Positions 1 to 5,480 of a stretch of 8,119 nucleotides of DNA are shown in pieces. The position numbers were made by a program, and so were the translations under genes. A model generated the notes under the pieces. That model made no database searches. It was not told the DNA's origin and saw nothing but the letters and a program-made list of their open reading frames with translations. Numbering within the stretch: position 1 is the first letter of the stretch; each line of letters opens with the position of its first letter. Source of the DNA: Ornithoclostridium faecigallinarum (GTDB taxonomy: Bacteria; Bacillota; Clostridia; Christensenellales; UBA3700); assembly GCA_018713665.1 (NCBI GenBank), contig DVOI01000018.1, positions 1 through 8,119 of the forward strand, given 5' to 3'.

Positions 1-50
1 ATAATTGATAATATCTAAAAATAATTAATACTACAAAAATTTCAAGCCGT

Positions 51-79
51 GAACATTAGAATTGCGATGCGCATATTCT
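51..79 (+). promoter_or_regulatory. Possible sigma-E-type promoter of spoVM (weak)
   Basis: GAACATT at 51-57 matches the sigma-E -35 consensus KMATATT at six of seven positions. CATATTCT at 72-79 matches the -10 consensus CATACAHT at about six of eight, and the spacer is 14 nt. In B. subtilis spoVM is expressed in the mother cell under sigma-E, which is why the match was sought. A problem is that transcription starting about seven bases after 79 would begin inside the Shine-Dalgarno site at 84-90, leaving almost no leader. The match may therefore be chance, and the true promoter may lie near or beyond the left edge; a TGATAATAT extended -10 like that of rpmB sits at 6-14. Confidence 0.25.
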
Positions 80-97
80 GCACGAGGAGGTGAGCGC

Positions 98-178
98 ATG
101 AAGATCTTTTGTATCGATCCGCCGAAGGCGATCAAAGTTTTGTTGAGGAGCGTCTGCAAGTTGTTTGGGGCAATCTGA
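98..178 (+). CDS. spoVM: Stage V sporulation protein SpoVM (26 aa)
   Basis: This 26-codon gene begins MKIFCIDPPK and ends KLFGAI, then TGA. In B. subtilis SpoVM is a 26-residue amphipathic helix that recognises the positive curvature of the forespore outer membrane and recruits the coat ATPase SpoIVA. Seen here: identical length; the MK start followed by aromatic/hydrophobic residues; Ile6; Pro9-Lys10 (Pro9 is functionally important in the B. subtilis protein); and an amphipathic C-terminal part with Arg17 in the place of the family arginine. A strong Shine-Dalgarno site, GAGGAGGTGA, at 84-93 supports the start. The position upstream of rpmB matches B. subtilis, where spoVM also precedes rpmB. 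Oddities are Asp7 and Pro8 in place of Lys and Leu, and two Cys residues in addition to Cys5. Length, motif, start signal and synteny agree, so the call is fairly firm, although such a short match cannot be scored by eye. Confidence 0.85.
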   Translation: MKIFCIDPPKAIKVLLRSVCKLFGAI

Positions 179-256
179 AAAAGCGGAGCCGCGATATTCG
201 GAGTCGAACCGACCTTCGGGTTATGCGCCCGACGAAACCGTTCCTTCGGCGGCTCC
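178..256 (-). ncRNA. tRNA-Met-like small RNA (pseudo-tRNA or tRNA mimic)
   Basis: Read on the minus strand, 256 to 185 folds as a cloverleaf. It has a perfect 7-bp acceptor stem (GGAGCCG 256-250 with CGGCTCC 191-185) and a D arm (GAAG/TTTC, loop with GG). The anticodon arm TCGGG/CCCGA has loop CGCATAA, with CAU at 225-223, and is followed by AGGTC as in bacterial tRNA-Met. The T arm is TCGG-TTCGACT-CCGA. It differs from a working tRNA in several ways: position 33 is G instead of the near-universal U, position 8 is C, the region before the T stem is shortened, and six extra bases (197-192) lie between T stem and acceptor. The 3' end reads GCTTTTT with no CCA. The T5 run at 182-178 after the closing stem could terminate transcription. 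The fold and tRNA-Met likeness are seen; function is unknown. It may be a decayed tRNA, a tRNA mimic or a regulatory RNA. Confidence 0.6.
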
Positions 257-262
257 ATTTGC

Positions 263-291
263 AAAATAACATAACTTCGGGCGTATGTCAA
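263..291 (-). promoter_or_regulatory. Sigma-A promoter of the tRNA-like RNA
   Basis: On the minus strand, TTGACA (291-286) is a perfect -35 box. It is followed by a 17-bp spacer and TATTTT (268-263, four of six to consensus), preceded by the extended -10 element TGT at 271-269. Six bases separate the -10 from G256, so the predicted +1 is exactly the first base of the acceptor stem. That agreement between two independently read features makes both more credible. A start at the acceptor stem would give an RNA with no 5' leader, unlike most tRNA genes, whose precursors are trimmed by RNase P. Confidence 0.65.
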
Positions 292-505
292 GCCGTTTTT
301 GTCCCATTGCACGGAGATTTCGGCATGTCATGCCGCTTTTGCACGCTCGAATTTGCCAAAGCGCCCTTGCGTCGCGTTTTGCCGCTCCAATCGGTGGTTG
401 AATGCTGCGAGATTTGAAATGCGGTGATTTTTCGCGTCTTTTGCGTCTGCTGTGCGCGCCCGGAACAACTTTGTCTCAAATTTTGTAAAAATTGCTTCAA
501 TTGGC
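292..505. other. Intergenic spacer with imperfect direct repeat and small dyad
   Basis: I see no supportable gene between the minus-strand promoter and the rpmB promoter; open frames here lack a ribosome binding site and family resemblance. The segment 321-340 repeats 281-300 imperfectly (about 15 of 20 positions), so a TGTCA core occurs twice, 40 bp apart. The first copy contains the -35 box of the tRNA-like RNA. The second copy forms a dyad, CGGCA-TGTCA-TGCCG (321-335), followed by CTTTT, which could be a weak terminator on the plus strand. Confidence 0.4.
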
Positions 506-534
506 TTGCATTATTTTTTTTGACGTGATAATAT
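506..534 (+). promoter_or_regulatory. Promoter of rpmB
   Basis: TTGCAT (506-511), a 17-bp spacer and TAATAT (529-534) with an extended -10 TGA at 526-528. Predicted transcription begins near 541, giving a leader of about 28 nt that carries the ribosome binding site. The -35 shares only its TTG core with consensus, but the TG element compensates. The same layout recurs upstream of asp23. Confidence 0.55.
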
Positions 535-568
535 ATCAAGGCACGAAACAAAAAGGAGGTCATCTTCT

Positions 569-760
569 ATGTCGAAAGTTTGCAGTATCTGCGGAAAAGG
601 TCGTTTGAGCGGCAACAAGGTCAGCCACTCGAACCGTAAATACAGAAGGGCTTGGGGCGCCAACGTTCAAAAGGTCGAGCTTGTCAGCGAGAGCGGCAAG
701 GTCGAGAGGGCGTATGTCTGCACCAGGTGCTTGAGGACGATGAACAAGAATGCCGATTGA
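569..760 (+). CDS. rpmB: 50S ribosomal protein L28
   Basis: Encodes a 63-residue L28, a component of the large ribosomal subunit. The start is fixed by AGGAGG at 554-559, nine bases before the ATG. The N-terminal CSICGKG (Cys5, Cys8) and C-terminal CTRC (Cys51, Cys54) form the paired-cysteine zinc site of the zinc-containing (C+) version of the protein. Between them are the conserved basic stretch N-R-K-Y-R-R-A-W and N-V-Q-K-V. Length is normal for the Bacillota form (about 62 aa). It appears to be a single-gene transcription unit: its own promoter is upstream and an intrinsic terminator follows the stop by 20 bases. Cysteine-containing L28 is often paired in genomes with a cysteine-less copy expressed under zinc shortage; no second copy is in this window. 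Confidence 0.98.
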   Translation: MSKVCSICGKGRLSGNKVSHSNRKYRRAWGANVQKVELVSESGKVERAYVCTRCLRTMNKNAD

Positions 761-779
761 GTTTGTTTGACAAAGTTCA

Positions 780-807
780 CGGACGCCGAAAGGCGTCCGA
801 TTTTTTT
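780..807 (+). terminator. Intrinsic terminator of rpmB
   Basis: Perfect 8-bp stem CGGACGCC/GGCGTCCG (780-787 with 792-799) closed by a GAAA tetraloop, followed by A and seven T residues (801-807). It lies 20 bases after the rpmB stop and should separate rpmB from the asp23-fakA unit. Confidence 0.92.
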
Positions 808-1104
808 GCGTTTTTCCTGCTATTCGGGCTGTTTGAGTCGCTGTGTGGGCCGGGGTATCGCTTGTTATTTGAATTTTGGCGGTTGATGCCTGCGTAGAAA
901 GACGTGCCGCGTGATTTGTGCGGGGCGGCGTATTTCGACTTGTCTGTGAAACGGAGGGCATTTGTGACGGCGCGAATGCCGCGGATGTTGAAAATTTTTT
1001 GCAAAGATGGTACGATTTGCGGTGTCGTAATACGATTTTAGATTCTTCTCACGTATACTCGGTGTCTGCGCGAGCATAGCTTTGCGCGACTTTGCGGCAA
1101 ACGC
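808..1104. other. Spacer with no recognisable gene
   Basis: About 300 bases between the rpmB terminator and the asp23 promoter hold no open frame with both a ribosome binding site and family resemblance on either strand. Visible sequence features are minor: TACGATTT occurs at 1011 and again near 1032, and TGCGCGA occurs twice around 1067-1090. I cannot assign a function. Confidence 0.4.
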
Positions 1105-1133
1105 TTGCAAATTTTCGCAATATTGTGTAATAT
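1105..1133 (+). promoter_or_regulatory. Promoter of the asp23-fakA unit
   Basis: TTGCAA (1105-1110), a 17-bp spacer and TAATAT (1128-1133). Predicted start is near 1140. It resembles the rpmB promoter closely: both have TTGCA, a T-rich early spacer, GTG close to the -10, TAATATAT and then YAAG. Confidence 0.5.
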
Positions 1134-1166
1134 ATTAAGCGTATAGGGGCGCGTGCGCGGGCGAGA

Positions 1167-1212
1167 CCGTGCGGCGTGCCGCAATCGCGGCAAAGCGCAA
1201 ATGCGCATACGG
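1167..1212 (+). promoter_or_regulatory. Structured leader of asp23
   Basis: The predicted transcript has a leader of about 80 nt containing two tandem hairpins. The first is TGCCGC-AATC-GCGGCA (1177-1192); the second is GCGC-AAAT-GCGC (1195-1206). CCGT at 1167-1170 can pair with ACGG at 1209-1212 and enclose both. GCGGC at 1171-1175 can compete with GCGGC at 1187-1191 for pairing with GCCGC at 1178-1182, so two alternative folds exist. The asp23 start has only a weak ribosome binding site (GGTAAG, 1211-1216), part of which lies in the closing stem. Folding control of translation is an inference. Confidence 0.4.
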
Positions 1213-1221
1213 TAAGCAAAT

Positions 1222-1572
1222 ATGGCTGTTAAGACGTTGAACAGATACGGTAAGATCACCATTACGGACAGCGCGATCGCTATGACCGCGCATTACGCCG
1301 CGCAGGAATGCTACGGCGTTGTCGATCTCGTGTCGCGTCGGCTTACCGACAGTATAATGCAACTATTCAAAGGTGCTCCGACCGCCAAAGGCGTTGTCGT
1401 CGAGACCGTAAACAATAAGATATACCTCGAATTGTTCGTGGTATTGAGCGACGGCGTCAATGTTGACGCGATCTGCGATTCCGTTCGCAGCACGGTCAAA
1501 TATATCGTCGAGACTTTCACGGGAATGAGAGTCAGCGACATCGTGGTCAACGTCGTCGGTGTGAAACTCTGA
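1222..1572 (+). CDS. Asp23/Gls24 family envelope stress protein (YloU-like)
   Basis: A 116-residue Asp23/Gls24 domain protein, near the length of B. subtilis YloU (about 120 aa). Recognisable family features are the N-terminal GKITITDSAIAMTAHYAAQE segment; a central G-V-V-V-E-T-V-N-N-K-I-Y-L-E-L-F-V-V strand pair; and a C-terminal T-G-M-R-V-S-D-I-V-V-N-V-V-G-V strand. There is no signal peptide or membrane segment, so it is cytoplasmic, probably membrane-associated through partners as Asp23 is through AmaP in Staphylococcus. The exact role of the YloU subgroup is unsettled. It immediately precedes fakA, a pairing conserved across Bacillota, which suggests a link to envelope or lipid metabolism. 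The ATG at 1222 has a weak Shine-Dalgarno site and follows a structured leader; no better start is visible in frame. Confidence 0.93.
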   Translation: MAVKTLNRYGKITITDSAIAMTAHYAAQECYGVVDLVSRRLTDSIMQLFKGAPTAKGVVVETVNNKIYLELFVVLSDGVNVDAICDSVRSTVKYIVETFTGMRVSDIVVNVVGVKL

Positions 1573-1584
1573 TTGGAGAGAATA

Positions 1585-3216
1585 ATGAAAACTATCGATA
1601 ACATCAAACTCAAGGAGATGTTTGTCGGGGGATATAAAAATCTGCTTGCCCACAAGGCGGAGGTCGACGCGCTCAACGTCTTCCCGGTGCCTGACGGAGA
1701 TACCGGTACCAATATGTCGTTGACGCTCGGGTCCGCGGTCAAGGAGATTGAAGCGACGGAAGGGGACTGCTCGCAGCTTTTGACAGAGTTTGCGAGGGGC
1801 GCGCTCAAAGGGGCGCGAGGCAACTCCGGCGTCATCTTATCGCAGATAATCAAGGGACTTGCGCGTTATCTCGGGGACGAACCCCAGATTACGACCAAGG
1901 CGTTCGCAAAGGCGCTTTCAAGCGCCCGTGAAGTCGCATACAGCGCGGTGACGAAGCCCAAAGAGGGCACAGTGCTCACCGTCATTCGCTCGATGGCGGA
2001 GCATGCGCCGGCGATTGCGAGCAAAAATTCTTCGTTTATAACCTTCTTTGAGGCTCTCTTGGCAAAGGGCGAAGAGACCTTGCAGAAGACCCCCGAGATG
2101 TTGCCCGTGCTCAAAAAGGCAGGCGTCGTAGACGCAGGCGGCCGCGGGCTTTTGTATGTATTCCAAGGCTTCTATTACGCATTGATCGGCAAAGAGATTG
2201 AGGAAGTGTCGCCCGACGCGCAATCCGTTCAGCCGGTGCTCACTCAGCTCGATACCGTCGGAAGCGACGAGCATGACCTCGACAATATCAAGTATGCGTA
2301 CTGTACGGAATATTTTATAATCAACCTGAAAAAACATATAACCGAAGAAGATATCGAAAAATTGCGTGACAAATTAATGACAATCGGCGATTGCGTGATT
2401 GTCATCGGCGATGTCAGTCTTGTCAAGGTGCACGTTCACACCAATTCGCCCAACAAGGCGCTCTATTACGCGCTTCAGCTCGGCGAGCTGGACAAGATCA
2501 AGATTGAGAACATGCTCGAACAGCATCGCGCGCTTGTCCGCACGCGTGAGGCGAACAAAAAGCCTCTCGGCATGGTTGCGATTTGTGCCGGCGAAGGGTT
2601 TGCGTCGCTGTTCCGCGAATTGACCGTCGACGAGATTGTTGAGGGCGGTCAGACGATGAATCCCAGCGTGGACGATATCCTTCATGCGGTCGAGAAGGTC
2701 AACGCCGACAGTGTCATCGTGCTCCCCAACAATAAGAATATCATCATGGCGGCCGAGCGCGTAGCGGAATTGACCGACAAGCATTGCTATGTGCTGCCGA
2801 CGGCGGAGGTAGCCGAGGGCATCAGCGCGGCTATCGTGTTTGACCCCTCGCTCAGCGCGGAGGCGAACGTCGAGCAGATGAAAGAGGCGTTTGAGCGCGT
2901 CAATTGCGGCGAGGTCACCTGCGCCGTGCGCAAGACGGAGCTCGACGGCTTCTCAATCAAGGTCGGCGACTATATCGGGCTTGACTCCAAAAAGATAGTT
3001 TCCCATTCCAAGACGCTTGACAAGGCGGTGATGGGGCTTGTCGCCAAGTTGGTCGGCAAAGACAGCGAGGTCATCACCCTCTATTACGGCGCGGATGTGA
3101 CCAAGGAGGAGTCGGAGCGCATGACCGAGGCAATCGAAGAGAAGTATCCCGACTGCGACGTCGTATGCTATTACGGCGGACAGCCGCACTACTTCTATAT
3201 GATTTCGGTGGAATGA
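1585..3216 (+). CDS. fakA: Fatty acid kinase FakA (DAK/DegV-domain protein)
   Basis: A 543-residue cytoplasmic kinase, close to S. aureus FakA and B. subtilis YloV in length. FakA phosphorylates fatty acids bound to FakB carriers, feeding exogenous or recycled acyl chains into phospholipid synthesis. The N-terminal DhaL-like kinase domain shows NVFPVPDGDTGTNM (residues 31-44) with the Mg/ATP-binding aspartates 37 and 39, and GARGNSGVILSQ (76-87). The middle domain has Cys240 and the pair His283/His285 (HVHT), matching the zinc-binding Cys/His/His set known in FakA. The C-terminal part is a DegV-like domain. An in-frame TTG occurs right after the asp23 stop, but the ATG at 1585 is chosen because GGAGAG (1575-1580) is well spaced before it. 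It lies 12 nt after asp23, so the two are probably co-transcribed. No fakB gene is in the window. Confidence 0.95.
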   Translation: MKTIDNIKLKEMFVGGYKNLLAHKAEVDALNVFPVPDGDTGTNMSLTLGSAVKEIEATEGDCSQLLTEFARGALKGARGNSGVILSQIIKGLARYLGDEPQITTKAFAKALSSAREVAYSAVTKPKEGTVLTVIRSMAEHAPAIASKNSSFITFFEALLAKGEETLQKTPEMLPVLKKAGVVDAGGRGLLYVFQGFYYALIGKEIEEVSPDAQSVQPVLTQLDTVGSDEHDLDNIKYAYCTEYFIINLKKHITEEDIEKLRDKLMTIGDCVIVIGDVSLVKVHVHTNSPNKALYYALQLGELDKIKIENMLEQHRALVRTREANKKPLGMVAICAGEGFASLFRELTVDEIVEGGQTMNPSVDDILHAVEKVNADSVIVLPNNKNIIMAAERVAELTDKHCYVLPTAEVAEGISAAIVFDPSLSAEANVEQMKEAFERVNCGEVTCAVRKTELDGFSIKVGDYIGLDSKKIVSHSKTLDKAVMGLVAKLVGKDSEVITLYYGADVTKEESERMTEAIEEKYPDCDVVCYYGGQPHYFYMISVE

Positions 3217-3236
3217 CCCTAAAATATCGAACGACT

Positions 3237-3265
3237 GCCGCGCCGAGCTTTCGGCGCGGCTTTTT
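3237..3265 (+). terminator. Intrinsic terminator of the asp23-fakA unit
   Basis: Perfect 10-bp GC-rich stem GCCGCGCCGA/TCGGCGCGGC (3237-3246 with 3251-3260), loop GCTT, followed by five T residues (3261-3265). It begins 20 bases after the fakA stop. recG downstream therefore probably needs its own promoter. Confidence 0.94.
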
Positions 3266-3301
3266 CGAATAAGCGGACGCAAGCGTTCGGACGGCGTGAA
3301 G

Positions 3302-3395
3302 ACATGCGATAGGCATGTGCAGCCGGGAAAGAAGAGAAGTTTTGCGCCGCAAAAAGCGAACTGTTGTTCAAAGTCGCAGGCGCGACCTCGGTCGC
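3302..3395 (+). promoter_or_regulatory. recG leader region with two small hairpins
   Basis: Two stems are visible upstream of recG: ACATGC-GATAG-GCATGT (3302-3318) and GCGAC-CTCG-GTCGC (3382-3395). The second ends directly against the Shine-Dalgarno AAGGAG (3396-3401). I could not find a convincing sigma-A promoter between the fakA terminator and recG. Whether these stems regulate recG is unknown. Confidence 0.3.
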
Positions 3396-3406
3396 AAGGA
3401 GAAGAT

Positions 3407-5386
3407 ATGCAACTTGAAGAATTGAAAGGAGTCGGTCAAAAGACGGCGGATAAGCTGCGCTCGCTCGGCATACGCGACGGGCGCGATCTGCTCGATTTTT
3501 TGCCGTCCGACTATTGGGATATGACGCGCGAGGGCGATCTGCGCACCGCGCGCGAGGGTGAATATCTGCTCATCAAGGGCCGCGTGCGCAAGCTGACCAA
3601 GCTTGTGCGCACCGGGCGGCTCAATTTCTTTGCGGCGACCATAGACGCTCCGAGCGGATCAATCAAGGCGGTGTGGTTCAACGCGCCCTATCTGCGCAAC
3701 AACATTGCCGAAGGGCAGGACCTCACTCTGTGGGGTAAGCTGACCGTAAAGAAGGGGGCGCGCGAATTGATCAACCCCGGCTTTGAGGGCGCGGGCGGCG
3801 AAAGGCTAAAGGGGATTGTGCCCATCTATCCGACCAAGGGGGTAGTCGGTCAAAGTTTGATGCGCAAGTTGACCGCGGAGTGCGCGGCAAGACAAGAGGT
3901 CAAACCGCTCGTCGAGGCGGAGGGGCTGATGCCGCTCGGAAAGGCGTATTACGACGCGCATTGTCCGATGTCGATTGAGGGCGCGGAGGCGGCATTGAGA
4001 AGGATAGCGCTCGAGGATATGACTGCGCGCCTCATCGCGTATCGAGCAAGCAGGGAAGGGGAGACGGAGAGGCGGAAAAGCCGTTGCAATCTCCCGTTTG
4101 AAATTATGGACGATTTGGTGCAGTCGCTGCCTTTTGAATTGTCGCCGAGTCAGCGTGCGGCGATCAAGGATATCGTTTGCGATATGAAGGGCGAGGTGTG
4201 CATGAACAGGATGATTGTCGGGGACGTCGGCTCGGGCAAGACGGTCGTCGCGTTGCTGACCGCCGCATACGTCGCGAGGTGCGGAATGCAGAGCGTACTG
4301 ATGGCGCCGACCGAAATCTTGGCGAGACAACACTTCAAGACCGCGAGCGAATTGCTCGAGGGGAGCGGAGTGACCTGTGCGCTCATCACCGGTTCGGACA
4401 GCGCCGCGCAGAAGAGGAAGATACGCTCGGGCGTCGCGTCGGGCGAGACGGATATATTGATAGGAACGCATGCGGTGCTTTCCGACGATGTGGTATTCGC
4501 CGATCTCGGCTATGTGATCGTCGACGAATTGCACAAGTTCGGCGTGAGACAGAAGAGCGTGCTAGAGACAAAGGCGAAGGGCGTGGACGTCGCGGTGATG
4601 AGCGCGACGCCTATACCGCGCACGCTTGCGCTCGCCGAGTACGGCGACATAGCGGTCAGCACAATCGAAAGCCGAAAGAGCGCGGACGAATATGCCGACA
4701 CAAGCATAGTCGCCGACGACAAGCTGGACGAGATGTTTGCCTTCATAAGGCAAAAGGCGCTCGGCGGCGAGCAGGCATACATCGTATGTCCGCGCGTCGA
4801 GGACAGCGAGGGCATGGAGCTGATGTCGGCAAAGACGGTGTATGAAGAATTGACAAAGGGACGCTTTGCGGATATCTCGGTAGGGCTTGTTTACGGTTCG
4901 ATGGCGGAAAAGCGCAAGACGGAGACGATGGATCTCTTTGCTGAGGGCAAGATATCGGTTCTTGTCGCGACGGGAGTCGTCGAAGTGGGCGTGGATTGTC
5001 CGGGAGCGAGCGTAATTGCCGTATTGCACGCCGATCGCTTCGGACTTGCGTCGCTTCATCAATTGCGAGGACGAGTGGGCAGGCGGAGCGGCATGCGCTC
5101 ATATTGCTTCCTTCATGCCGCGTCAAGCGACGCGTCGAGGCTTGAAATCTTGGAAAAAGAGTGCGACGGCTTCAGATTGGCGGAAAAGGACGCCGAGATA
5201 CGCGGATACGGCGACTTCCTCGGCTGGAGGCAGAGCGGAGGCTCCGCATTCAAGATAGACATCGGTCTTTTGAGGGAAAGCAAACGCTGCGCCGACCTTC
5301 TCGGCGGTCGCCCGAAAGAAGAACTGCTTGCCGATCATCGCGTCAGAAAGTTCTATGATAGGGTCAACAATATAAGTATGAACTAA
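3407..5386 (+). CDS. recG: ATP-dependent DNA helicase RecG
   Basis: A 659-residue superfamily 2 helicase that remodels stalled replication forks and branched recombination intermediates. Domain order is normal: helix-hairpin-helix-like GVGQKTADKLRSLGI (8-22), OB-fold wedge about 52-130 (AVWFNAPYLRNN), Walker A GDVGSGKT (272-279), DExH motif DELH (373-376), SATPIPRT (399-406), TGVVEVGVD (522-530) and QLRGRVGR (552-559). The start is the ATG at 3407 because AAGGAGA (3396-3402) precedes it. An in-frame ATG at 3296 would add 37 residues unlike RecG. It is somewhat shorter than B. subtilis RecG (682 aa). Oddities: DEQHRFGV of the family is DELHKFGV, TTVIEVGVD is TGVVEVGVD, ENAERFGL is LHADRFGL, RGPGDF is RGYGDF, and the LPPGRKP segment is reduced. 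The frame is open throughout and catalytic residues remain, so it is probably active but divergent. Confidence 0.95.
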   Translation: MQLEELKGVGQKTADKLRSLGIRDGRDLLDFLPSDYWDMTREGDLRTAREGEYLLIKGRVRKLTKLVRTGRLNFFAATIDAPSGSIKAVWFNAPYLRNNIAEGQDLTLWGKLTVKKGARELINPGFEGAGGERLKGIVPIYPTKGVVGQSLMRKLTAECAARQEVKPLVEAEGLMPLGKAYYDAHCPMSIEGAEAALRRIALEDMTARLIAYRASREGETERRKSRCNLPFEIMDDLVQSLPFELSPSQRAAIKDIVCDMKGEVCMNRMIVGDVGSGKTVVALLTAAYVARCGMQSVLMAPTEILARQHFKTASELLEGSGVTCALITGSDSAAQKRKIRSGVASGETDILIGTHAVLSDDVVFADLGYVIVDELHKFGVRQKSVLETKAKGVDVAVMSATPIPRTLALAEYGDIAVSTIESRKSADEYADTSIVADDKLDEMFAFIRQKALGGEQAYIVCPRVEDSEGMELMSAKTVYEELTKGRFADISVGLVYGSMAEKRKTETMDLFAEGKISVLVATGVVEVGVDCPGASVIAVLHADRFGLASLHQLRGRVGRRSGMRSYCFLHAASSDASRLEILEKECDGFRLAEKDAEIRGYGDFLGWRQSGGSAFKIDIGLLRESKRCADLLGGRPKEELLADHRVRKFYDRVNNISMN

Positions 5387-5392
5387 AAATTG

Positions 5393-5417
5393 TTCTAAAT
5401 TAAGCCGATTTTTAGAA
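5393..5417. repeat. AT-rich inverted repeat after recG
   Basis: TTCTAAA (5393-5399) and TTTAGAA (5411-5417) form a perfect 7-bp inverted repeat with an 11-base centre. It is too AT-rich and lacks the T run expected of a good terminator, so it could be a protein-binding site or a weak recG 3' hairpin. Confidence 0.4.
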
Positions 5418-5447
5418 TAATCCACCTGAAAAACCTGCTCAAATGCT

Positions 5448-5465
5448 TATTTTGCGCGCAAAATA
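5448..5465. repeat. Perfect 18-bp palindrome upstream of hisZ
   Basis: TATTTTGCGCGCAAAATA is self-complementary over all 18 bases with no spacer. It lies 27 bp before the predicted -35 of the his operon. The length and symmetry suit the binding site of a dimeric DNA-binding protein. No regulator gene is in the window, so the operator role is inferred. Confidence 0.5.
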
Positions 5466-5480
5466 TTATTTTAGTATACA

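Noticed and set aside
185..256. A normal tRNA-Met gene on the minus strand
   Set aside because: G at position 33, no CCA, a six-base insert between T stem and acceptor, and a shortened region before the T stem make standard decoding unlikely; kept as a tRNA-like RNA instead.
31..312. Minus-strand 93-codon open frame across spoVM and the tRNA-like element
   Set aside because: It overlaps spoVM and a structured RNA, has no ribosome binding site and shows no family resemblance.
109..417. Plus-strand 102-codon open frame
   Set aside because: It starts inside spoVM in another frame without a ribosome site; its residues are the forced translation of the cloverleaf.
777..1004. Minus-strand 75-codon open frame after rpmB
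   Set aside because: It begins without a Shine-Dalgarno, runs through the rpmB terminator in reverse and shows no recognisable domain.
1311..1853. Minus-strand 180-codon frame opposite asp23 and fakA
   Set aside because: It is a shadow of two confidently identified genes; the low-complexity Ser/Thr/Leu composition is what their complement produces.
3296..3406. N-terminal 37-residue extension of RecG from the upstream ATG
   Set aside because: The added residues do not resemble RecG, and a good Shine-Dalgarno directly precedes the internal ATG at 3407.
3806..4534. Minus-strand 242-codon frame inside recG
   Set aside because: Arg/His-rich antisense shadow of a GC-rich gene; recG motifs fall in the opposite strand across the whole interval.
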